Source: Candidatus Brevefilum sp. (GTDB lineage: Bacteria > Chloroflexota > Anaerolineae > Anaerolineales > Anaerolineaceae). Taken from it: 7,145 nucleotides of DNA. Positions 1 through 5,337 of this stretch are shown one piece after another. The stretch spans positions 1-7,145 of the forward strand of contig SKPR01000008.1 of NCBI GenBank assembly GCA_007119455.1. The letters are read 5' to 3'. Below the pieces are notes generated by a model, which did not search any database, was not told the DNA's origin, and saw only the letters and a program-made list of their open reading frames with translations. The translations under genes and the position numbers were made by a program. How positions within the stretch are numbered: the first letter of the stretch is position 1; each line of letters starts with the position of its first letter.

Positions 1-656
1 CCCAAAGCAAAATGAACACCCCATTCCCGCTCCAGATAGTGGATCATCGCGTAAATGCTGCTCGAATTGAACGGGTTACCACCGACCAGGAGGGGGTGGA
101 AAGAAAAGACCTGCCGTAAAAAGTCGTCCTTGATATACCTCGAGACATACCGGTAAACGCTCTGGTAGGATTTCAATCGGATCAGGTCAGGAGCAACCCT
201 CATCATATCCCGGATGTTTGAGAAAGGTTCATCTGCCAGTTCCAGGAACCCCTTAACAAAGATGTTCTTGGTTGTGGCGATGAACCGCTGATAATTCTCA
301 ACGTCGTCAGGATTCCACTGGCGAATTTGTTCATAGATGAATTCAGGGTCATTATTATAGTCAAATGACCGGCCTGTGTGGTCAAAGATCCGGTAAAATG
401 GATTCACCGGGACAAGTTCGAAATAATCCTCACGCTTTTTCCCGGCCATTTCGAAGATATCGTCCAGCATAAAAGGCGCGGTGACAACTGTCGGGCCGCC
501 ATCAAATTTGAACCCATTGATCTCGTAGACATAAGCACGCCCACCCGGTTTGTCACGTTTCTCAAAAACTTCTACCTGGTGGCCGTGGGCTGCCAGCCGG
601 CAGGCAGCAGCCAGCCCACCAAAACCGCTGCCAATGATAATGATGTGTTTTCCCAA
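1..656 (-). CDS. crtI: CrtI-type phytoene desaturase, N-terminal part (3' end beyond window)
   Basis: FAD-dependent carotenoid desaturase that introduces double bases-conjugating desaturations into phytoene on the way to coloured carotenoids; it acts at the membrane. The 218 visible residues read without a stop. They show the Rossmann dinucleotide motif GSGFGG (residues 9-14), the FAD-ribose acidic residue E32, GGRA (38-41) and FDGGPT (51-56), then the family-typical FSFHPLLVGGNPF and SSIYAMIHYLE near the visible end. CrtI enzymes are usually about 490-510 residues, so over half is missing at the left edge. The start is TTG at 656-654: a near-perfect AAGGAGGT lies 4 nt upstream, and the Rossmann strand begins immediately after. 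It lies downstream, on the same strand, of a CarH-type regulator, which fits carotenoid control, but a 207-bp insertion separates them. A related desaturase such as CrtN or CrtD cannot be fully excluded from the N-terminus. Confidence 0.92.
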   Translation of the reverse strand, partial: MGKHIIIIGSGFGGLAAACRLAAHGHQVEVFEKRDKPGGRAYVYEINGFKFDGGPTVVTAPFMLDDIFEMAGKKREDYFELVPVNPFYRIFDHTGRSFDYNNDPEFIYEQIRQWNPDDVENYQRFIATTKNIFVKGFLELADEPFSNIRDMMRVAPDLIRLKSYQSVYRYVSRYIKDDFLRQVFSFHPLLVGGNPFNSSSIYAMIHYLEREWGVHFAL

Positions 657-660
657 GACG

Positions 661-668
661 ACCTCCTT
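661..668 (-). promoter_or_regulatory. Strong ribosome binding site deciding the crtI TTG start
   Basis: On the minus strand this reads AAGGAGGT, an almost complete match to the anti-Shine-Dalgarno sequence, 4 nt before the TTG at 656-654. No in-frame ATG sits in a comparable position, so this site fixes the non-ATG start of the desaturase. Confidence 0.85.
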
Positions 669-698
669 AATATCTCACAAGGTTTCAGTGATTATTCT

Positions 699-721
699 AT
701 CAAATATATCTGGTTTTTGAT
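699..721. promoter_or_regulatory. AT-rich dyad upstream of crtI, possible operator
   Basis: ATCAAA (699-704) and TTTGAT (716-721) form a 6-bp inverted repeat with an 11-bp spacer, about 30 bp upstream of the crtI ribosome binding site. TAGAAT, one mismatch from a -10 box, is read on the minus strand just downstream, but I find no good -35 for it. Position suits a regulator operator for crtI, possibly the neighbouring CarH-like protein. The half-sites are short and AT-rich, so chance is quite possible. Confidence 0.25.
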
Positions 722-770
722 CTGAAGATACAGGGTTTATCTGTCATATAATGCGAAAAAACCATATTTA

Positions 771-780
771 CGATGATAGT
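771..780 (+). repeat. Left copy of putative 10-bp target-site duplication
   Basis: cgatgatagt directly abuts the left terminal repeat. It matches the decamer abutting the right repeat at 8 of 10 positions; both differences are transitions. Confidence 0.6.
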
Positions 781-797
781 CAGGGCAATCGCATAGT
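781..797 (+). repeat. Left terminal inverted repeat of the MITE-like element
   Basis: Reads CAGGGCAATCGCATAGT. It pairs with the right end with 16 of 17 positions matching; the mismatch is at position 14. Confidence 0.75.
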
Positions 798-970
798 TGA
801 CGAAAAACAATGCGTTGTAGGACTCGATATCTCAAAAGGTTGAAATTCGTCTTCAAATAGAATTTCTTAAAAAGCCTTCGCTGGAGGAAAACGGAACCCG
901 CACCATCTGTTTATGGGGGCAAAATGACGTGATTAAATCATGAAAACAAATGATGTAATAAACGCGAATG

Positions 971-987
971 ACTTTGCGATTGCCCTG
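971..987 (-). repeat. Right terminal inverted repeat of the MITE-like element
   Basis: On the minus strand it reads CAGGGCAATCGCAAAGT, the partner of the left end. The outer 13 bases are identical. Confidence 0.75.
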
Positions 988-997
988 TGGTGATAGT
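988..997 (+). repeat. Right copy of putative 10-bp target-site duplication
   Basis: tggtgatagt directly abuts the right terminal repeat and shares its last 7 bases (tgatagt) with the left flank. Confidence 0.6.
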
Positions 998-1023
998 GCT
1001 GTCAAACAGGTTTGGATGGTAAA

Positions 1024-1974
1024 TCATTCATCGAGTAGATTATGGACGTTATCAATCGCCTCATCCAGAGATTCACCCAGGAACACACCCTCAAATTCAC
1101 GCCGCTCTTCCGGGTTTTCGTTGAAGTATCGTCCCCCAAAGCCGAATATTGGCTTTGTTGAGAGTTGATTGAGCTTGGCCTGGAAACTGCGCAAGGGGTA
1201 GGCTGTTTCTTCAAACCCGGCGGAGAGAATGATCATCTCAGGGGAAACATCTTCAGCATAGGCCACCAGGTCATCGATCGGCAGATCGGCACCCAGGAAC
1301 TCGACCTGGTAGCCTTCACGGCGTAACAACACTGAAAGCATCAGCGGTGCTATTTCATGAAACTCCTCAGGCGCGCAGCCAATCAAGAGGGTTGGCGCTG
1401 CGCTGTAAATCGGAAAGGCCTGTAGCAGGTTCAATAAAATACCACGGATATAAGCCGAGGCATAATGTTCGGTCGCAATCCTGATCTCACCCCGGTACCA
1501 GGCTTCTCCGATCTCATAAAGACAGGGGTAAAAGATCTCGAAAAAGATGACCTTTAGGTCGAACATGCTCTGGATGGTATCAACAATATTTTTTGCTTCA
1601 ACTTCATTGCGCGATGTGAGCGCTTCAAAAAGTTTTTCAGCATAAACATTGGGTGGATGTTGCGGCGTTTTGGAAGGTTGGGGAACCAGGACGGTTGGCA
1701 ATGCCTCAGGCCAGATCCCTTCACCCCTCAGACCTTTATACTCACGCACGGCATTACTGATTGATAATCCATCATCCAGGCGGTGGGTGATCCAACGCAC
1801 AATCTCGATATCCCTTTCAGAATAGAGCCGGTAATTATTGTCCAAACGGTCAGGGTCCAGTAAATCATAGCGGCGTTCCCAGGCGCGCAGGGTCACCGGT
1901 CGAACGCCAGTTCGTTCACTCAAGACTTTGATCGTGTATTTCGGTTCTTTAGAGAATTCTGCAATTGAAGCCAT
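1024..1974 (-). CDS. carH: CarH/LitR-type MerR regulator with B12-binding photoreceptor domains
   Basis: Predicted light-responsive transcriptional repressor using adenosylcobalamin. Residues here are numbered from the upstream TTG at 2004. A MerR winged helix spans about 22-90 (TLRAWERRYDLL at 38-49, NNYRLYSERD at 56-65). A four-helix cobalamin cap (about 120-200) carries W169-x9-E179-H180, the CarH hallmark. A Rossmann-like B12-binding domain (about 204-325) carries axial H216 in EFHEIA, then FLGADLP, SAGF and FGFGG. Two departures from Thermus CarH: Y170 replaces the His that ligates cobalt in light, and the usual Gly of E-x-H-x-x-G is A219. I prefer the ATG at 1974 (316 aa): AAAGG lies 9 nt upstream, whereas the TTG at 2004 has GAGGA abutting it with no spacing. 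It follows the CapA gene by 44 nt and precedes crtI on the same strand. A B12-independent MerR paralogue is a less likely alternative. Confidence 0.85.
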   Translation of the reverse strand: MASIAEFSKEPKYTIKVLSERTGVRPVTLRAWERRYDLLDPDRLDNNYRLYSERDIEIVRWITHRLDDGLSISNAVREYKGLRGEGIWPEALPTVLVPQPSKTPQHPPNVYAEKLFEALTSRNEVEAKNIVDTIQSMFDLKVIFFEIFYPCLYEIGEAWYRGEIRIATEHYASAYIRGILLNLLQAFPIYSAAPTLLIGCAPEEFHEIAPLMLSVLLRREGYQVEFLGADLPIDDLVAYAEDVSPEMIILSAGFEETAYPLRSFQAKLNQLSTKPIFGFGGRYFNENPEERREFEGVFLGESLDEAIDNVHNLLDE

Positions 1975-1977
1975 GGC

Positions 1978-1983
1978 ATTATA
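1978..1983 (-). promoter_or_regulatory. TATAAT hexamer immediately before the regulator start codon
   Basis: A perfect minus-strand TATAAT lies 3 nt before the ATG at 1974. A weak TTGTCT is 15 nt upstream. Spacing to the ATG is shorter than usual for a promoter of a leaderless mRNA, so it may be incidental; AAAGG just upstream can serve as ribosome binding site on a transcript from the CapA promoter. Confidence 0.25.
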
Positions 1984-2018
1984 CCTTTGATAAAGTTTAG
2001 ACAATCCTCATACCGATT

Positions 2019-3749
2019 TTACCGCGAAATCCATCGGCTTGCTGCAAATAATTCCTCCAAGAAAATCTCTCTCTCTGTAATTTTCATGGGACGTGGTTGG
2101 GCAAAATCCTCGAGCAACGCCGTGAGCAGCTCCACATTCAGGTGACGGCCGTCATAAAAGGTATGGCGCTGGATGATGACCCAACTGGTCTGGACGATGA
2201 TATTCCCATACATATCGATCGTCCACTTCTGGTCGAAAAACAAGTTCCCCAAACCATAATCAATGAAAGCATCGTGTGAAAATGCCATCGCCTTGGGGCG
2301 GTGAGCCTGGCTGCCGTTGACGATGACCGCGCCAGCTTCTGCCATCATCCCAAAATCGCGGATGTGATGTTCTTTGACAAAGTCATAATAGTCCTCATAA
2401 TATTGGAACGTGGCAATGGGTAGGTAACCTTCGCCCTTCAGACGGCTGATCTCTTCCGCCATCCAGTTGAAATCTTCACACGGTGCTGACCCTCCCCGGT
2501 CTTCCGTCGCCCAGGCAAAATCCGGTCCATGGGCATTGCATCCGATGAAGGCGAAGTTGTTCCCGTTATGTGAAATATGCAGCGGTGATTTCGATTCAGC
2601 CAGGTCACGTCCCCCACCAAAATATGCCATCCCATATTGATCGTAAAGGTCGAGGGTAAAGGGGACAACATCAATGCCGCGCGCATAGAGCATATCGTTG
2701 TTATGGTTACCGGTCAATTCAATGATGTCTGCGCCAATAAAATCAAGCAACTCGATGTATCTCGGATCTGAACAAAAAAACAGGCTTTCCTGAGCCGGGT
2801 CGGGGAAAGGACAATCTTCGAAAAATGAGACTTCGTTGCTGATATGCAGCAGATCAGCTTCTGAGAGCCAGTGATGAACCGCTTCACCAGGGTAAAGCAC
2901 GCCGTGCTGTTCCATCCTGTAAGCGGTTCCCCGCACAAGGGCGGTTACGCCCGTCATGATCAGTGTGGTCATCTTGTCTTCGGCACGATTACCGGGTTGA
3001 ATGGCATTCACCAGCGTCTGGATGTCAGCATCTGTATCCCCAAGCGCATCTGAGTTGGTCTGGATCAAGTGATAGTGTAGGGCGAGTGGGTCGTTGGCGC
3101 TATCGTATGTCTTAAGCAGGGGTGAGACCTCATCCACATAGATGACTTTTAACCTTGGATCCAGCGCTTCGAAGGGAACGATCGCCCAGGCATTTTCTTC
3201 CCACAACGTATCTGTTTCTGGGATTTGTTCCACAACCTCGGTGAAAGCGGGGTCAGGTTCCCCCCAATCCAGGCTGAGCACACGGGCAAAATCCTCGATG
3301 ACATACAGTGTTGAGACCTGTGCCAGTCCCTCAACACCCAACCAGAGATTTATGAGTGACGAAAGCGAGATATTGTCCCTGATGGTCGGAAATGGTGCAG
3401 CCAGTCCAAACACTATAGTAGAGCTGTGGATGATCTCCCCGTCAGGGGCAATTGAGGCTGGCCCAAACCATAATGGGGAATCCGGATTATGACTGATGTG
3501 GATGTCGTTGAGGGCACTTACATCCAGTATATCAACGGGAACAGATGGATCAATGAAAAGGACAGGGGGGGTGGGTGTGGCGGTTGGTTTGGTGGTCGGT
3601 GTTATTGTAGGCGTAAAGGTTGCTGTTGATCGTAAGACTGCAACTTCATCCTGGTTATCTTCGGTTATCAGGGAGAAGACTGTGTATGAAATCAATGTGA
3701 GTAACACAATCAAACTGAGGATTAAAATCGTTGTTTTTCTACTGAACAC
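2019..3749 (-). CDS. CapA-family (PGA_cap) protein, membrane-anchored, with extra N-terminal domain
   Basis: Start is GTG (3747-3749) with only a weak GAAGA upstream. Residues 8-28 form an uncleaved-looking signal anchor (no lipobox Cys), followed by a Thr/Pro-rich extracellular linker (41-62), so the rest is likely outside the membrane. Residues about 70-255 form a separate domain with LWEENAWAIVPFEAL; I recall it resembling solute-binding-like modules in Chloroflexota CapA proteins, but function is unknown. From about 262 the CapA fold follows: TGVTALVRG (266-274), ISNEVSF (303-309), LTGNHNND (345-352), GSQAHRP (479-485) and YGLGN (498-502). CapA proteins are metallophosphoesterase-like and linked to poly-gamma-glutamate or cell-envelope polymer processing. 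Here the Asp of the canonical TGD motif is V268, and the first His of GHxxH is Q481, so catalysis may be altered or absent. The substrate is unknown. It heads the minus-strand group with the regulator. Confidence 0.85.
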   Translation of the reverse strand: MFSRKTTILILSLIVLLTLISYTVFSLITEDNQDEVAVLRSTATFTPTITPTTKPTATPTPPVLFIDPSVPVDILDVSALNDIHISHNPDSPLWFGPASIAPDGEIIHSSTIVFGLAAPFPTIRDNISLSSLINLWLGVEGLAQVSTLYVIEDFARVLSLDWGEPDPAFTEVVEQIPETDTLWEENAWAIVPFEALDPRLKVIYVDEVSPLLKTYDSANDPLALHYHLIQTNSDALGDTDADIQTLVNAIQPGNRAEDKMTTLIMTGVTALVRGTAYRMEQHGVLYPGEAVHHWLSEADLLHISNEVSFFEDCPFPDPAQESLFFCSDPRYIELLDFIGADIIELTGNHNNDMLYARGIDVVPFTLDLYDQYGMAYFGGGRDLAESKSPLHISHNGNNFAFIGCNAHGPDFAWATEDRGGSAPCEDFNWMAEEISRLKGEGYLPIATFQYYEDYYDFVKEHHIRDFGMMAEAGAVIVNGSQAHRPKAMAFSHDAFIDYGLGNLFFDQKWTIDMYGNIIVQTSWVIIQRHTFYDGRHLNVELLTALLEDFAQPRPMKITEREIFLEELFAASRWISR

Positions 3750-3778
3750 GGTATCTTCAAATCTCTTTTGTTTTGTCG

Positions 3779-3793
3779 CCTGGTTAGGCCAGG
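3779..3793 (-). promoter_or_regulatory. Small hairpin in the CapA leader
   Basis: CCTGG (3779-3783) and CCAGG (3789-3793) form a 5-bp stem with a 5-nt loop, within the expected 5' leader between the -10 box (3812-3817) and the GTG start (3749). It could affect translation or bind a regulator; the stem is short. Confidence 0.25.
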
Positions 3794-3811
3794 TGGATAA
3801 AATTCATGCAG

Positions 3812-3840
3812 ATTATATCAGCTTGTCTTGGCATCGTAAA
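3812..3840 (-). promoter_or_regulatory. Sigma-70-type promoter for the CapA gene
   Basis: On the minus strand, TTTACG (3835-3840; 4 of 6 matches to TTGACA) is followed after 17 bp by a perfect TATAAT (3812-3817). The start site would be near 3805, giving a leader of about 55 nt to the GTG. It probably also drives the downstream regulator gene. Confidence 0.6.
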
Positions 3841-3891
3841 AGTTACCAAATCATGGTGAAAGATACCCTGTTTCCCTCACAAAGTCATCTG

Positions 3892-3925
3892 GTTTGATTA
3901 AGTCATGGATTGACTTAATTTAAAC
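3892..3925. promoter_or_regulatory. Long inverted repeat between divergent promoters, candidate operator
   Basis: ATTAAGTCA (3897-3905) and TGACTTAAT (3911-3919) are perfect 9-bp arms around a 5-bp spacer. After a small asymmetric interruption, GTTT (3892-3895) and AAAC (3922-3925) continue the dyad. It sits about 50 bp from the CapA -35 box and about 65 bp from the MFS 1 -35 box. Arms are AT-rich without a T-tract, so an operator is likelier than a terminator. The cognate regulator is unknown. Confidence 0.45.
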
Positions 3926-3989
3926 ACATTATCCACCACATTGCATAAATCTCATAAGCAGATCCCGATGACATTGAGGCTGAAAGTTT

Positions 3990-4017
3990 TTGATGTGTAT
4001 AACCGATGGTGTATAAT
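3990..4017 (+). promoter_or_regulatory. Promoter overlapping the apparent start of MFS 1
   Basis: TTGATG (3990-3995) is followed after 16 bp by TATAAT (4012-4017). Transcription would begin about 4023-4027, at or near the ATG at 4027, implying a leaderless or nearly leaderless mRNA. This argues against the ATG at 4006, which lies upstream of the -10 box. The -10 region is an imperfect tandem repeat: GATGTGTATAA (3992-4002) and GATGGTGTATAA (4005-4016). Confidence 0.5.
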
Positions 4018-4026
4018 TCCATGATT

Positions 4027-5208
4027 ATGCGTACCCTTAATCCTAAAATCAAATTCCACGTTGTGCTCTTTTTATTGTCGCGGATTATCGTCACCACCAA
4101 CTTCCGGATGATCTATCCGTTTTTACCGGTGTTTGCCCGTGGCCTTGGAGTTGAAACTTCTGCGCTGGCCCTGGCTCTGTCGATCCGAGCATTTCTGGGT
4201 GTCTTTGGGCCCTTCCTGGCATCCATCGCGGATACCCGCGACCGCAAGACCGGTATCCTGCTCGGCGTTGGTTTGTTTACCGCTGGTAGTTTTGTGGCTG
4301 GGATTCTGCCCACCTTCTGGTTTTTTATCCTGGGTGTCAGCCTGGTATCACTGGGTAATGTTGTCTTTATTCCATCTCTGAATGCCTATTTAGGAGATCA
4401 TGTTGCCTATGAAAAACGTGGCCGGGTGATGGCCTTTGTTGAGATGAACTGGGCGCTGGCGTTCATCATCGGCATTCCAATTGTGCGAGCTGTGATCGAA
4501 TCCCATTCATGGGTAATGCTCTTTTTTGGGTTTGGTATTGCCGGATTGCTAATGTTTCTGTTATTCAGCCTGGTATTACCAGCCAAAAGCATTCCCAGAA
4601 CTAAAGAAAATAACCTCAGGCACAACCTGGGTGTCTTACTTAAAACCTGGCCCGCCCTGGCCGGTATGCTGGTTGGAATCCTCATCACCAGCGCCAATGA
4701 GTCCGTCAACCTCATCTTTGGCGTGTGGATTGAAAGTCAGTTTGGTCTTAATTTTGCGGCGTTGACAGCAGCCTCTGTTGTGATTGGTATCTCGGAATTG
4801 GGTGGTGAGGTGTTTACGGGTATCTGGCTGGATTCCCTGGGTAAGCGCAGGACAATCTGGATCTTCTTGGGTGTTAACAGCCTGGCGGCATTAATCCTTC
4901 CGTTCACTGGCAGTGAGCTGGGGTGGGCACTGGCTGGTTTAGGTTTGTTCTATATCACTTTTGAGATCGTGTTGGTGAGTTCTCTTACTTTGATGAGCGA
5001 GGTTGCACCGACATCCCGTGCGACGATGATCGCAGCAACGGTGGCCAGTTTTTCCTTGGGCCGGATGGTTGGAAACCTGATCGGCCCTGGTTTGTTTGGG
5101 ATCAGTTTCTGGGCTTCGTGCCTGGCTGCTGTCTTATTTAACCTGCTCGCTGCTGGTTTATTGACCCAGGTGCGGCTGGGCAAATCCCCGGTGATGACCA
5201 CCCATTAA
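4027..5208 (+). CDS. MFS transporter 1 (divergent from the CapA gene)
   Basis: Inner-membrane secondary transporter of the major facilitator superfamily; substrate not recognisable. The 393-residue protein is hydrophobic throughout, in a pattern consistent with about 12 membrane helices. The loop after helix 2 carries a motif-A-like ASIADTRDRKTG (residues 65-76 from this start), the loop before helix 5 has YEKRGRVMAF, and the second half repeats motif A as WLDSLGKRR. The frame is open from an ATG at 4006, but that codon lies upstream of a TATAAT and has no ribosome binding site. ATG 4021 or 4027 is therefore likelier; I chose 4027 as best matching the expected transcription start. Stop is TAA at 5206-5208. 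It is a single-gene unit, divergent from CapA and convergent with MFS 2. Drug or metabolite efflux is possible but not shown. Confidence 0.85.
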   Translation: MRTLNPKIKFHVVLFLLSRIIVTTNFRMIYPFLPVFARGLGVETSALALALSIRAFLGVFGPFLASIADTRDRKTGILLGVGLFTAGSFVAGILPTFWFFILGVSLVSLGNVVFIPSLNAYLGDHVAYEKRGRVMAFVEMNWALAFIIGIPIVRAVIESHSWVMLFFGFGIAGLLMFLLFSLVLPAKSIPRTKENNLRHNLGVLLKTWPALAGMLVGILITSANESVNLIFGVWIESQFGLNFAALTAASVVIGISELGGEVFTGIWLDSLGKRRTIWIFLGVNSLAALILPFTGSELGWALAGLGLFYITFEIVLVSSLTLMSEVAPTSRATMIAATVASFSLGRMVGNLIGPGLFGISFWASCLAAVLFNLLAAGLLTQVRLGKSPVMTTH

Positions 5209-5337
5209 GTCATAAGCATCAATCAAAAATGAAATTGGGGAATCGCAAATCTCACGCGGCATCTCTTTTAAAAAAATGAGCCGCCCTTGTGAATGGACGG
5301 CTCAGAAAACCTTGAATTTTTTCAAGTGTACTGCTGA
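5209..5337. other. Convergent intergenic gap between the two MFS genes
   Basis: This 129-nt gap holds the intrinsic terminator of MFS 2 and a small perfect hairpin, CTTGAA-TTTT-TTCAAG (5311-5326). I see no separate plus-strand terminator of comparable quality for MFS 1; the GC-rich stem lacks a T-tract in that direction, though it may still impede readthrough. No gene is visible. Confidence 0.6.
5270..5304 (-). terminator. Intrinsic terminator of MFS 2
   Basis: Read on the minus strand, TGAGCCGTCC (5304-5295) pairs with GGGCGGCTCA (5286-5277): a 10-bp stem with one mismatch and an 8-nt loop, followed directly by seven T's (5276-5270). It starts 33 nt after the TAG at 5340-5338. Confidence 0.85.

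Larger units (their letters stand above)
781..987. mobile_element. MITE-like element with ISAs1-type ends
   Basis: A 207-bp segment is bounded by terminal inverted repeats. CAGGGCAATCGCA at 781-793 is matched exactly by TGCGATTGCCCTG at 975-987, and the match extends to 17 bp with one mismatch (781-797 against 971-987). The flanking decamers cgatgatagt (771-780) and tggtgatagt (988-997) agree at 8 of 10 positions, as expected of a slightly decayed 10-bp target-site duplication. The ISAs1 family is known for CAGGG ends and 8-10 bp duplications, so this looks like a non-autonomous derivative mobilised by such a transposase. I see no transposase fragment inside. It lies between the regulator gene and crtI and roughly doubles their spacing. 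Family assignment is inference from ends and duplication length. Confidence 0.72.

Noticed and set aside
378..725. Plus-strand open frame of 115 codons opposite crtI
   Set aside because: It lies antisense to the clearly recognisable desaturase N-terminus and has no features of its own.
694..831. Minus-strand hydrophobic open stretch (contains NALFFVNYAIALTIIV) across the left MITE end
   Set aside because: It has no start codon, begins just after a stop, crosses the terminal repeat and ends before crtI. Most likely chance in AT-rich DNA.
1978..2004. Leaderless-transcript reading of the regulator gene
   Set aside because: The TATAAT is only 3 nt from the ATG, too close for a usual start site, and AAAGG provides a plausible ribosome binding site. 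Kept only as a low-confidence site.
3496..3897. Plus-strand open frame of 133 codons opposite the CapA N-terminus
   Set aside because: Antisense to a well-supported gene. Its Val/Gly-rich part is the reverse of the Thr/Pro linker codons, and it overlaps the CapA promoter. No ribosome binding site or family similarity.
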